64,000 nt of DNA from CALMKX01 sp036274895 (GTDB taxonomy: Bacteria; Acidobacteriota; Thermoanaerobaculia; Multivoradales; SZUA-115): contig DASUEU010000008.1 in assembly GCA_036274895.1 (NCBI GenBank), forward strand, positions 1 through 64,000. Direction: 5' to 3'. This document shows, in pieces, positions 8,400 through 17,737 of the stretch; position 1 is the first letter of the stretch; each line of letters starts with the position of its first letter. The notes below the pieces were generated by a model. The model saw nothing but the letters and a program-made list of their open reading frames with translations. It ran no database searches and was not told the origin of the DNA. A program made the position numbers and the translations under genes.

Positions 8400-9457
8400 G
8401 AGGCCTCCCCGCCGAGGGCGAGGGTCTGGGCCCGCGGATCCCCCGGCACCAAAGGCTCGGGCGCCCCTTCCCGGGCCTCCACCAGGGCCAGGGCCTCGAG
8501 CAGGGCCCAGCGGTGGCGGGGCCCGGAGCCGAAGCCGATCCGGCCCTCCTGGGTCACCAGCTCGACTTCCCAGCCGCGGGCCAGATAGTCGACCGTGGCG
8601 GTGGCCGCCTCCGAGACCAGCCGCTCGAAGCGCTCTCGAAAGCGCTCCCGGGCGGCCTCGGCGCTGCCCGCAGGGAAGTGGTTGTCGAGCAGCACGGACA
8701 GGCGCCGGGCGTCCTCGGCCTCCCGCTCGAGGTAGATCGTGCGGCCGGTGCGGGCGGTCTGCTTCCAGTGGATGCCGCGGGGGTCGTCGCCCGGGCGGAA
8801 GGCGCGCAGGGCGTGGAGGTCGTGGCCCCAGCCAGCTCTCCGGCGGGCCCTGCTGCCCACCTCCCCGGCCGCTTCGGGCTCCTCGCTGGCGGCGGCGAAG
8901 AGCTCGGGGAAGACCAACACCTCGAGGCCGGCGCCGTAGCGCGCGCCCTTGCGGAAGAGGCCGAAGGGAAACAGGCTGGTGACGTGGACCGCCGAGATGG
9001 CCTGGCGCCCGCGGCGGGGGAAGGCGACCTCGAACTCGCCCTGGCCGCGGGCCTTGGTGGTCAGCTGCGGCAGCAGCCAGGGACGGCCCTGGGGGGAAAG
9101 CGAGAGCAGCAGGAACCAGCGTGACCAGAAGCGGCCGCGGTTCTCGATCTCGAAGGGGATGGCGCAGGGCTGGTGGGCGAAGACCTCGCCGGTGGGCGCG
9201 CTCAGGCGGAGGGCCAGGCGGCGCAGGTTCTGCCGCGAGACCACGCCGGAGACCACCAGGATCGCCAGCAGGGCTGACCACACCATGTAGACGGCGTTGT
9301 TGCCGGTGTTGGTGGCGGCCAAGGCCACCAGCACGGTGAGCACCACGAACCAGGTGCCGACCTTGGTGATGCGGATGCTCTCCGGCACCGAGCGGATGGA
9401 CCAGCCGGGTGCCCCCCCGGACGGGCGGCCACGGGGGACCGCCCCTACGCCGAACAT
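8396..9457 (-). CDS. DUF58 domain protein
   Basis: 353 residues. Two adjacent membrane helices (WFVVLTVLVALAAT, VYMVWSALLAILVVSGVV) are followed by a cytoplasmic DUF58/von Willebrand-A-like region with the typical GDDPRGIHWKQTART segment. It is the middle gene of a MoxR-DUF58-transglutaminase operon. Translation from ATG 9457 is supported by GGAG about 7 bases upstream, but that start and the first ~20 residues derive from a dispersed repeat pair (9423-9492). An ancestral start could be GTG 9388 (VPESIRITK). DUF58 proteins are thought to work with the MoxR chaperone. Confidence 0.87.
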   Translation of the reverse strand: MFGVGAVPRGRPSGGAPGWSIRSVPESIRITKVGTWFVVLTVLVALAATNTGNNAVYMVWSALLAILVVSGVVSRQNLRRLALRLSAPTGEVFAHQPCAIPFEIENRGRFWSRWFLLLSLSPQGRPWLLPQLTTKARGQGEFEVAFPRRGRQAISAVHVTSLFPFGLFRKGARYGAGLEVLVFPELFAAASEEPEAAGEVGSRARRRAGWGHDLHALRAFRPGDDPRGIHWKQTARTGRTIYLEREAEDARRLSVLLDNHFPAGSAEAARERFRERFERLVSEAATATVDYLARGWEVELVTQEGRIGFGSGPRHRWALLEALALVEAREGAPEPLVPGDPRAQTLALGGEAS

Positions 9458-9492
9458 GCGGTCTCCGTAGGGGCAGGCCCCCGTGCCTGCCC
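9423..9492. repeat. REPIN-like pair at the start of the DUF58 gene
   Basis: Two inverted units, GGGCGGCCACGGGGGACCGC ending CCCCTAC (9423-9448) and GTAGGGGCAGGCCCCCGTGC (9467-9492), flank about 18 bases. The ends match the 645-735 pair. The unit supplies the spacer, the Shine-Dalgarno-like GGAG and the first codons of the downstream frame. Confidence 0.65.
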
Positions 9493-9506
9493 TCCTTCCC
9501 GCCCCA

Positions 9507-10469
<963 letters not shown>

Positions 10470-10518
10470 CGGCACCTTCTACGGGCTCCAAGGCCCGGCG
10501 GTTTGAGCGGCGGACCGC

Positions 10519-11226
10519 TCACCGGGAGAAAAGATTGAAGCGCAAGATCGCCCAGATCGCCGAGACGCCATCCTTCCAGCCGATCTTCTTGCCCTCGGCG
10601 TAGGTGCGACCCCGGTAGGAGATCGGCACCTCGTAGATGCGGGCCTGCTTCCTCGCCAGACGGGCGGTCAGCTCCGGCTCGATGCCGAAGCGATTGGACT
10701 TCAGCGTGACGCCATCCAGCAGCTCCCGGCGAAACACCTTGTAGCAGGTTTCCATGTCCGAGAGGTTGAGGTCGGTCAGCATGTTGGAGAGGGTGGTCAG
10801 GGCCTTGTTGCCCAGGTAGTGCCAGAAGAAGAGCACGCGGTGCGGCCCACCCAGGAAGCGGGAGCCGAAGACCACGTCCGCCTCCCCTTCGAGGATCGGC
10901 GCCAACAGCACCGGGTACTCCCGCGGGTCGTACTCAAGGTCGGCGTCCTGCACCAGGAGCAAGTCGCCGCTCGCCTCGGCGAAGCCGCGGCGCAGGGCCG
11001 CGCCCTTGCCCATGTTGACGGGCTGCTCGAAGTAGCGGAAGGGGGGATCGTTGCGGCCGACCTGCTCGCGCAGCAGCTCACGGGTGCCGTCCCGCGAGCC
11101 GTCATCGACCACCACGAGCTCGAGCTCGACCCCCGCCGGCAGGGGCGCGGCGGCCACCCGCCGGAGCAGCTCGACGACGGTTGCGCGCTCGTTGTAGACC
11201 GGGACGACGACGGACAGCTTCGCCAT
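10519..11226 (-). CDS. Family 2 glycosyltransferase (DPM1-like)
   Basis: 235 residues of GT-A fold. It begins KLSVVVPVYNERATV, then VVDDGSRDGT (nucleotide-sugar binding), VQDADLEYDPREYP (D-x-D region) and FRRELLDGVTLKSNRFGIEPE, a pattern of polyprenyl-phosphate mannose/glucose synthases. No C-terminal membrane anchor is seen, so it would act at the cytoplasmic membrane face on a lipid-phosphate acceptor. An in-frame extension to 11298 exists, but ATG 11226 begins the conserved domain. It is transcribed divergently from the peptidase gene at 11328. Confidence 0.87.
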   Translation of the reverse strand: MAKLSVVVPVYNERATVVELLRRVAAAPLPAGVELELVVVDDGSRDGTRELLREQVGRNDPPFRYFEQPVNMGKGAALRRGFAEASGDLLLVQDADLEYDPREYPVLLAPILEGEADVVFGSRFLGGPHRVLFFWHYLGNKALTTLSNMLTDLNLSDMETCYKVFRRELLDGVTLKSNRFGIEPELTARLARKQARIYEVPISYRGRTYAEGKKIGWKDGVSAIWAILRFNLFSR

Positions 11227-11327
11227 GACGAGGCGGGAGTCTACCCCAGCCCCCCCCACTCGCGAGCCAGCATTCCTCCTGCTATAGTCCGCCGTCAAAC
11301 CGTGAAACCCTCGTTTATGGAGAAGTC

Positions 11328-14300
11328 ATGACCTGGAGCCGTCTTTCCGCTCGCCTTGTCGCCGGCTTCGCGCTGGCGGCCCTCGCCCTGCCCCTCGCGG
11401 CGGTGGTGCCGCCCGAGAACGCCCCCTCCGAACGGCTGATCTTCCGCCACCCGGACCTCGAGCTCGCCACGTTGAGCATGCCGGCCAACCTGATCCCGGA
11501 CAGCGAGCAGCGGTCACGCCTCACCCAGCTGGGGCTGCCGCTCACGCAAGCGCATTTCGACCTGCGCACCGGCCGCTTCGCCACCCTGTGGACGGCGGTT
11601 CCGCTGCTGCCGGGCAAAGGCATCGGCAACCGGCTCACCTGGTCGGACGCCGGCCTCGCCGAGCCCAAGACCACCAACGAGCTCCAGGCTGCGGCCTGGC
11701 AGGCTTTCCGTAGCTGGATCGCGGCGAACTCCGCGGCCCTGGCCATCGACCCCCGCGAGCTGACCGACCCGGCTCGCGTCACCGTCATCGCTCCCGATCA
11801 CATCCAGATCTGGAGCCCCCGCCGCGTGGCCGGCCTGCCGGTCCAGGGCTCCTTCCTCCAAGGCGTCATCAAGCAGGGCAACCTGATCCTCCTGGGCGCC
11901 GTCAACTGGGGTGACCTCTCCGACCTGCCCGTGACCAACATCACCAAGGAAGAGGCCGCCGAGGCCCTCGGCCGTCACATCGCCCCCTTCCCCCTGGGCA
12001 AGGCGTGGAAGACCACCGAGCTGGTGTGGGTGCCGGCCTCGAGCACCAACAGCGTCGCCGTCGAGGACATGGGCACCGGCCTGTCGCATCGCCTGGCCTG
12101 GGTGGTACGCGCCAGCCTCGGTGAGGCCGGCGGCCGTTACCAGGCCCTGATCGACGCCAAGAACGGCGAGGTCCTCGCCATCGAGGACACCGTTCACTAC
12201 GTCGCCACCACCCGCGTCGTCGAGGGCGGCGTCTACCCGGTCTCGAACGACGGCGTGGCCCCGGACGGCCAGGAGCAGGCCGACTGGCCGATGCCCTACT
12301 CGACGGTGACCACCCCCGGCGGCACGGTGACCACCGACATCGGCGGCAACCTGCCGGTGTGCGTCGATGGCAACATCACGGCCAACCTGACCGGCTCCTT
12401 CATGGCGATGACCGACACCTGCGGCGCCGCCAGCCTGACCGGCGCCGGCGACCTCGACTTCGGCACCTCCGCCGGCACGGACTGCACCACCCCGGGCAGC
12501 GGCGGTGCGGGTAACACCCACGCCTCGCGCAGCGGCTTCTTCGAGATGAACATGATCAAGGAGATGGCCCGCAGCCACCTGCCCGCCAACGGCTGGCTGG
12601 CCACCCCGCTGACCGCCAACATGAACATCGTCTCCACCTGCAACGCCAGCTGGAACGGCGTGGCGGTGAACTTCTTCCGGAGCGGCGGCGGCTGCAACAA
12701 CACCGGCGAGCTGGCCGGCGTGTTCGACCACGAGTGGGGCCACGGCATGGACAACAACGACGCCGTGCCCAGCGTCTCCTCGCCGGGCGAGGGCATCGCC
12801 GACACCTACGCCTCCCTGCGCCTCGACGACAGCTGCATCGGCCGGAACTTCCGCGCCACCCCCTGCGGCGGCTACGGCAACCCCTGCACCACCTGCACCG
12901 GCGTGCGTGACATCGACTGGGCCAAGCACACCGCCGGCACGCCGTTCACCATCGCCAACGCCGATGCCTGCAGCGGCTCCGGCGCCCCCTGCGGCGGCTC
13001 GGTGCACTGCGAGGGCCAGGTCTACTCACAGTCGATCTGGGACCTGTGGAACCGCGACCTGGTGGCCGGCACCTTCAACTACAGCCTGGACGTGGCCCGC
13101 GAGCACGCCACCCAGCTGACCTACCGCGGCGCCTCGGGCGTCGGCACCTGGTACGCCTGCACCAACGGCACCGGCGGTTGCGGCAACCCGGCCGGCTGCG
13201 GCTGCAACGCCACCAACGGCTACATGCAGTTCATCGCCGCCGACGACGACAACGGCAACCTGGCCGACGGCACGCCGCACATGCAGGCGATCTTCGACGC
13301 CTTCAGCCGCCACGGCATCGCCTGCACCACCCCGACGGTCACCACCGCCGGCTGCTCGGGCACGCCCACCGAGGTGCCGGCGGTCGTCGCCACTTCCCGT
13401 GACCGGGGCGTGGCCCTGTCCTGGACCGCCTCGACCGGCGCCACCGGCTACCGCGTCTATCGCACGGACGGCGTCTTCGGCTGCGACTTCGGCAAAGCTC
13501 TGATCGCCACCGTCGCCGGCACCAGCTACGTCGACTCGGGGCTCAAGAACGGCCGCACCTACTCCTACCAGGTCGTGCCCATGGGGGCGAACGACGAGTG
13601 CTTCCAGGTCGCCAGCACCTGCACCTCGGGCACCCCGGCGGTGGGCGCCAACCTCTCGATCGTCACCTCCCAGGCCGGCGTCACCCTGCTCGACGGCGAC
13701 GGCGACGCTTTCATCGACAACTGCGAGACCGGGCGGATCACGGTGCCGATCTCGAACATCGGCGGCGCCACGCAGAACAACCTGCGCATCGTCAACGTGA
13801 GCTCGCCGAGCCATCCGAGCGTCACCTTCGTGACCACCTTCCCCTCGCCGATCGCCGCCAGCTTCGCTTCCTGCGCCCTGGAGAACGCCACCTTCGACTT
13901 CATCGGCGCCGACCTCGACCCGGGCGAGACCCTGACCTTCGAGATCGAGGTCACCTCGGACGAGCTGGGAGTGGACTCGCGCATCGCCACCGTGGGCTTC
14001 ACCCAGCTCGAGGGTGACCTGGTCAACTTCGCCACCAAGACCTTCAACTTCGACACCGACATCGAGGGTTGGTCCACCATCGAGGGTACCTTCCAGCGCG
14101 ACAACGTGGGCGGTGGGGCCAGCTCGACGCCCTTCTACGTGGAGTCCTCGAGCTTCCTCGACAACCAGTGCGACGTGGTGCGCTCGCCGGTGATCCGTCT
14201 CAACGCCAGCTCCACCATGACCCTGTTCAACAACTTCGACATCGAGGTCTTCTCCGGCGGCCAGTGGTGGGATCGCGCCAACATCGGCATCCGGCCGGTG

Positions 14301-14669
14301 GGCTCGGCCACCCGCACCCTGGTGACCCCGAACGCGGGCCGCCTCTACAACGCCTCGGGCACCGGCGGCACTTGCGGCACGGACCTCCAGGGTGGCTGGG
14401 GCGGCGCCGCTGCCTCCTGGGCCTCCTCCAGCTGGGACGCCACGGCGCTCCAGTCGGCGACCTTCGCCGGTCAGCTCGTCCAGCTCGAGGTGCGCTACGG
14501 CACCGACCCGGCGGCCAACGGCTTCGGCTTCCGCTTCGATCAGGTCACCCTGACCAACGTCGACCTCGAGGGGCCGGACACCCAGAGCAACACCTGCACC
14601 ACGACGCTGATCTTCGCGGACGGCTTCGAGAGCGGCAACACCAGCGCTTGGACCGCCACCGTCCCGTAA
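11328..14669 (+). CDS. Secreted gluzincin metallopeptidase with FN3 domain and DGFESG tail
   Basis: 1,113 residues. A Sec signal (LVAGFALAALALPLAAVV) precedes an FTP-like propeptide region (VAGLPVQGSFLQGVIKQGN). The catalytic domain has H468-E-W-G-H472, and E488 in GEGIADTYASL as likely third zinc ligand, placing it near M36/M4 gluzincins. It is Cys-rich around residues 450-620, suggesting disulfides. An FN3 domain lies at about 685-765 (VALSWTASTGATGYRVYRT), followed by beta-rich C-terminal domains. The end LIFADGFESGNTSAWTATVP is a short tail of a type I recall from other secreted proteins of this lineage. Start ATG 11328 has GGAG seven bases upstream. Probably degrades extracellular protein. 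Confidence 0.88.
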   Translation: MTWSRLSARLVAGFALAALALPLAAVVPPENAPSERLIFRHPDLELATLSMPANLIPDSEQRSRLTQLGLPLTQAHFDLRTGRFATLWTAVPLLPGKGIGNRLTWSDAGLAEPKTTNELQAAAWQAFRSWIAANSAALAIDPRELTDPARVTVIAPDHIQIWSPRRVAGLPVQGSFLQGVIKQGNLILLGAVNWGDLSDLPVTNITKEEAAEALGRHIAPFPLGKAWKTTELVWVPASSTNSVAVEDMGTGLSHRLAWVVRASLGEAGGRYQALIDAKNGEVLAIEDTVHYVATTRVVEGGVYPVSNDGVAPDGQEQADWPMPYSTVTTPGGTVTTDIGGNLPVCVDGNITANLTGSFMAMTDTCGAASLTGAGDLDFGTSAGTDCTTPGSGGAGNTHASRSGFFEMNMIKEMARSHLPANGWLATPLTANMNIVSTCNASWNGVAVNFFRSGGGCNNTGELAGVFDHEWGHGMDNNDAVPSVSSPGEGIADTYASLRLDDSCIGRNFRATPCGGYGNPCTTCTGVRDIDWAKHTAGTPFTIANADACSGSGAPCGGSVHCEGQVYSQSIWDLWNRDLVAGTFNYSLDVAREHATQLTYRGASGVGTWYACTNGTGGCGNPAGCGCNATNGYMQFIAADDDNGNLADGTPHMQAIFDAFSRHGIACTTPTVTTAGCSGTPTEVPAVVATSRDRGVALSWTASTGATGYRVYRTDGVFGCDFGKALIATVAGTSYVDSGLKNGRTYSYQVVPMGANDECFQVASTCTSGTPAVGANLSIVTSQAGVTLLDGDGDAFIDNCETGRITVPISNIGGATQNNLRIVNVSSPSHPSVTFVTTFPSPIAASFASCALENATFDFIGADLDPGETLTFEIEVTSDELGVDSRIATVGFTQLEGDLVNFATKTFNFDTDIEGWSTIEGTFQRDNVGGGASSTPFYVESSSFLDNQCDVVRSPVIRLNASSTMTLFNNFDIEVFSGGQWWDRANIGIRPVGSATRTLVTPNAGRLYNASGTGGTCGTDLQGGWGGAAASWASSSWDATALQSATFAGQLVQLEVRYGTDPAANGFGFRFDQVTLTNVDLEGPDTQSNTCTTTLIFADGFESGNTSAWTATVP

Positions 14670-16618
14670 GCGGGCTCCTCCTCTCTCTGCTCCTCTCGCT
14701 CCCCGCGCCGGCCCTAGCCGGTGCGGGTGGGCGAGAGGGTTCTGCTCCCGACCTCCTGCTCGTCACCCTCGACACCACGCGGGCTGACGCTCTCGGCTGC
14801 TACGGCGCCACCGGTGCCCGGACCCCGACCCTCGACGGGCTGGCCGTCGGCGGGGTCCGCTTCGACAGCGCCTGGTCTCCGGCCCCCCTCACCCTGCCCG
14901 CCCACGCCTCGCTCTTGACCGGCCTCGAGCCGGGGGCCCACGGCCTGCGCGACAACGGTTGGGGGGTCCTCGACCCGGCGCATCGCACCCTCGCCCAGGA
15001 GCTTTCGGCCGCCGGCTGGGCCACCGCCGCCTTCGTGGCTTCGCGGGTGCTCGATCGCCGCCTCGGCCTCGACCGCGGCTTCGACCTCTACGACGACCGC
15101 ATGACGGCCGAGCGGGTCGGCCAGTACGGCTACGCCGAGCGGGATGCCACCGAGGTGGTGGCCGCCGCCCTGGCCTGGCTCCGGACCCAGCCCGCCGGCC
15201 GCCCCCTCTTCGTCTGGGTGCATTTCTACGATCCCCACGCCCCTTACGAGCCCGGCTCCGAAGTGCCTGGCACCCTTCGCTCCGCTCAGGGCGGCGCCCC
15301 GGGACTCGCTCAGGGCGGCGCCTCGGAGCGGGAGCGCTACGCTGGGGAGGTCGCCGCCGTGGACCGCGAGCTCGGTCGCCTGCTCGCCGGCTGGCCGAGC
15401 GGCCGCAAGCGGGTGGTGGCGGCCGTGGGTGACCACGGCGAGGCGTTCGGCGAGCACGGCGAGCGCGGCCACGGCCTCTTCCTCTACCGGCCGACCCTCG
15501 AGGTGCCGATGCTGGTGGCCGGTGAGGGCGTGCCCCAGGGCAAGGTGATCCGCACTCCGGTGGGCACCCGGCGGCTCGCCGCCACGCTGCTCCGGCTCCT
15601 CGGCGTGGCCTCCCGCCTACCGGGCCCACCCCTACCGCTCACGGCCGAGCCCCGCGAGGCCGAGCCGATCTTCCACGAGACCCTCTTCCCCGCCTCGGCC
15701 TACGGCTGGAGCCCCCTCGCCGCCGTCACCCGCGGCCCGGGGCGGGCCATCGCCGCGCCGCGGCCGGAGCTGTACGACCTCGCGAGGGACCCGGCCGAGG
15801 CCCGGAACCTCGCCGCCAGCCCCACGGGCGAACACCGTCGGCTGCAGCGCCTGCTGCTCGAGCACCTGAAGCGCCATCCACTCGACGTCGCCCCGCCGGC
15901 GCCCATCGACCCCGAGGCCGCCGCGGCCCTGCGCAGCCTGGGCTACCTGTCCGGCCAGAGCCGGCGCTCCGGCAGCCTCGACCCCAAGGACGGCGTCCTG
16001 CTGCTGGCCGACTTCGAGGCCGCCGGGGTGCTGCTCGAGGCCGCCGCCCGGGGTGACGGGAGTGCCGCCGCCGCGGCAGTGGGCAAGCTCGAAGCCCTGG
16101 TGGCGAAGAGCCCCGAGAGCGTCCCCTTCCTCGCTCGCCTGGCCACGGCCCAGGCCCGCGCCGGCCGGCTCGAGCCCGCCCTCGCCACCCTCGACCGGGC
16201 CCTCCACCTCTCCCCCCAGCTCGATTTCCTACATCTGGAGCGGGGGGAGCTGCTGCTGGCGCTCGGCCACAAGGGCGCGGCGGAGGCGGCTTTTCGCCTG
16301 GCCCTCGAGCTCGATCCCCGCTCGGCCACGGCCCGGCTCAAGCTGGCCGAGCTGGCCCTGCGGGCCGGCCGTAAGGAGGAAGAGGAGACGCTGCTGCGCG
16401 AGGGCCTCGCCGCCGGCACCCGGAGCGCCCTGCTGCTGGCCCGCCTGGGCGAGATCACGCTCGCCCGCGGCGACCTCGCCGAGGCCGACCGCCACCTCGC
16501 CGAAGCGACGAGCCTGCTGCCCGAGTGGCCCCGGGCCTGGGCCCTGTGGGCCGAGGTGGCCCGCCGCCAAGGCCGCCCCGACCTCGCCGAGGAGAGGCGG
16601 CGGAGAGCGCGGCCCTGA
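14648..16618 (+). CDS. Sulfatase-fold hydrolase with C-terminal TPR repeats
   Basis: About 656 residues if translation begins at TTG 14648, giving a signal peptide (SGLLLSLLLSLPAPALA) and a 22-base overlap with the peptidase gene; no ATG or GTG fits, so the start is uncertain. The alkaline-phosphatase/sulfatase fold shows DLLLVTLDTTRADALGCYG (metal Asp), PLTLPAHASLLTG at the nucleophile, and GDHGEAFGEHGERGHG. The nucleophile position is Thr (T82-L-P), not the Cys that becomes formylglycine, so it is not a classical sulfatase; phosphotransferase or phosphodiesterase activity is possible. TPR helices occupy roughly residues 450-650. A repeat insertion at 15256-15333 encodes low-complexity VPGTLRSAQGGAPG. 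Confidence 0.8.
   Translation: MDRHRPVSGLLLSLLLSLPAPALAGAGGREGSAPDLLLVTLDTTRADALGCYGATGARTPTLDGLAVGGVRFDSAWSPAPLTLPAHASLLTGLEPGAHGLRDNGWGVLDPAHRTLAQELSAAGWATAAFVASRVLDRRLGLDRGFDLYDDRMTAERVGQYGYAERDATEVVAAALAWLRTQPAGRPLFVWVHFYDPHAPYEPGSEVPGTLRSAQGGAPGLAQGGASERERYAGEVAAVDRELGRLLAGWPSGRKRVVAAVGDHGEAFGEHGERGHGLFLYRPTLEVPMLVAGEGVPQGKVIRTPVGTRRLAATLLRLLGVASRLPGPPLPLTAEPREAEPIFHETLFPASAYGWSPLAAVTRGPGRAIAAPRPELYDLARDPAEARNLAASPTGEHRRLQRLLLEHLKRHPLDVAPPAPIDPEAAAALRSLGYLSGQSRRSGSLDPKDGVLLLADFEAAGVLLEAAARGDGSAAAAAVGKLEALVAKSPESVPFLARLATAQARAGRLEPALATLDRALHLSPQLDFLHLERGELLLALGHKGAAEAAFRLALELDPRSATARLKLAELALRAGRKEEEETLLREGLAAGTRSALLLARLGEITLARGDLAEADRHLAEATSLLPEWPRAWALWAEVARRQGRPDLAEERRRRARP
15256..15333. 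repeat. Dispersed repeat inserted within the sulfatase-fold gene
   Basis: The palindrome AAGTGCCTGGCACCCTTCG is followed by two copies of CTCAGGGCGGCGCC, all in frame. The encoded residues interrupt the conserved stretch between DPHAPYEP and ERYAGEVA, consistent with insertion of the GTGCCAGGCAC-type element. Confidence 0.6.
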
Positions 16619-16721
16619 GGGACCGCGAGGGACGTAGGTCGCACGCTACGTAGACACGTCCCTGGCGGGACGAAAGAAGGCTCTCCCGTCGCGAAGCGAC
16701 GTGCTTACGTAGCGTGGCGTT
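16619..16721. repeat. Composite inverted repeat at the island's left edge
   Basis: Arms ACGCTACGTA and TACGTAGCGT enclose two inner hairpins, CGTCCCTGGCGGGACG and CGTCGCGAAGCGACG. Similar CGTCCC/GGGACG hairpins recur at 38664 and 38812. The element separates the plus-strand sulfatase-fold gene from the accessory island and could work as a bidirectional terminator. Confidence 0.5.
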
Positions 16722-16870
16722 TCAACGCCTCGCGGCCGCAGGACCAGATCGCGTCGATTTCTTCGATAGCCCCGCGAACGAGGTCGGCCCATGGCCCGCC
16801 AACCTGGGATGGACGATGAGCTCGTACTCATCGATCAATCCCAGCTCCGCCAACGCCCGCGAGATCGACC
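16722..16870 (-). pseudogene. Remnant of a dihydrofolate-reductase-family (RibD C-terminal) gene
   Basis: Only the C-terminal part of the fold survives: ISRALAELGLIDEYELIVHP followed by RLAGHGPTSFAGL. This matches the intact gene at 19647-20177 (ELGLIDEYRIYLHPVVLGQG). There is no N-terminal half, and the frame begins inside the neighbouring vapC remnant. Confidence 0.6.
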
Positions 16871-16992
16871 ACGATAAGTCCCGGTCCATACTCTGCCATA
16901 CGAACAAAGTGCAACATGTTGAACGTCAGCAGGTGCCTCACCGCATGCACATGGCACACGGCAACGAGGCGGGCGTCATGGACCTGTTTGCC
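16856..16992 (-). pseudogene. vapC: Remnant of a VapC-type PIN-domain toxin
   Basis: The frame reads GKQVHDARLVAVCHVHAVRH, then LLTFNMLHF and GLIVVDLAG, the C-terminal third of a PIN-domain ribonuclease. The H-D-A-R-L and T-F-N elements are well preserved, but the acidic N-terminal half is missing. It abuts the truncated antitoxin, so a deletion seems to have removed the antitoxin end and the toxin start. Confidence 0.6.
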
Positions 16993-17209
16993 GATCGCCG
17001 CTGGCGGCCTCGTGGGACAGGGCGACGCCACAGTCCGAGGCGGCCCCGAGCAAGCGCCGTTCCCACTCATCCCGCGGTTGGATCCGCAGGGCGGGGGCGA
17101 GAAACCGCTGGCGCAGGGCACTGAGGGCGAGAGCCTCGGGAGCAACACCCTCTTTTTGGGCCAAGTCCTTCAAGGCGGACTCAAGCTCGGATTCTAGAGT
17201 GATCAGCAT
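16976..17209 (-). CDS. vapB: VapB-like antitoxin, C-terminally altered
   Basis: 77 residues. MLITLESELESALKDLAQKE and the segment to WERRLLGAASDCGVALSHEA match small antitoxins whose genes precede VapC toxins. After HEAAS the sequence departs (GDRQTGP), at the point where DNA of the toxin remnant begins. The upstream signals look intact: GGAGG before ATG 17209 and a promoter at 17244-17271. The protein may still be made, but its toxin partner is broken. Confidence 0.55.
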   Translation of the reverse strand: MLITLESELESALKDLAQKEGVAPEALALSALRQRFLAPALRIQPRDEWERRLLGAASDCGVALSHEAASGDRQTGP

Positions 17210-17243
17210 TGTCGCTCCTCCTCTGTCTATGCCTCTTGAGGGC

Positions 17244-17271
17244 AGGATATTGGAGCCCGACAGAACGTCAA
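17244..17271 (-). promoter_or_regulatory. Promoter of the VapB-like gene
   Basis: On the minus strand TTGACG (17266-17271) and TATCCT (17244-17249) are 16 bases apart, about 35 bases upstream of the start codon. A GAGGAGGAG ribosome-binding site follows. Confidence 0.45.
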
Positions 17272-17538
17272 ACCCGAAGAACTACCCCCCTGTACTTTTC
17301 TCTCTTTACCGCTCAACTTGCGAATTCCTTACGGGGAAAGCGCAGGAGCCGCAGCCTGGACACTTCTTCTCAGCCATCATGCGGGTCACGCAATGGTCTT
17401 TCCCACAGGCCCTTACAGAAGGCTCTGTCGGCAATGATCTTACCACGTCCGGGCACGACAACGCCTAGAGTACTGGTACCCGAATGGCCTGCGTCAGTGA
17501 ATTGAAGAACTGGAGCCCGAGCAAGCGAGAACAGAGCA
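17272..17538. other. AT-richer gene-poor spacer
   Basis: No convincing gene. The DNA is much less GC-rich than its surroundings (about half G+C over 17281-17340), in keeping with foreign origin. A minus-strand peptide of about 24 codons near 17310-17390 contains CPGCGSC, but nothing else supports it as a gene. Confidence 0.4.
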
Positions 17539-17703
17539 CTACAGAGCAAGTCCCGCTACGCTGAATCCGATGATGCGGATAACCTTGCCGAAGTTGTCCT
17601 CACGACGGTTCGCACCAGCAACGAGACGAAAGAGGGTCTCGCCAGGCATGCCAGGGACGAGCCCAACGGCGACGGCAAGCAGCGCCCACAGGTCTAGCTC
17701 CAT
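17539..17703 (-). CDS. Small hydrophobic protein (54 aa)
   Basis: An ATG-TAG frame encoding MELDLWALLAVAVGLVPGMP followed by GETLFRLVAGANRREDNFGK and VIRIIGFSVAGLAL. It has two hydrophobic segments separated by a charged loop, suggesting a small membrane protein. It lies directly after a VCR-like repeat (17738-17870), as the other island genes do. No family is recognised and no strong ribosome-binding site is seen. Confidence 0.45.
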   Translation of the reverse strand: MELDLWALLAVAVGLVPGMPGETLFRLVAGANRREDNFGKVIRIIGFSVAGLAL

Positions 17704-17737
17704 CGACTATCACCCCACTCGCTCGGACTCACCATTC

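Noticed and set aside
6252..9281. One 1,009-codon open frame across the transglutaminase and DUF58 genes
   Set aside because: Only residues after GTG 8399 resemble TgpA-type proteins; the first ~290 codons are an Arg/Pro-rich shadow of the DUF58 gene in another frame.
17310..17390. Minus-strand 24-codon peptide with CPGCGSC
   Set aside because: Very short, no clear ribosome-binding site and no known family; may be chance in a gene remnant.
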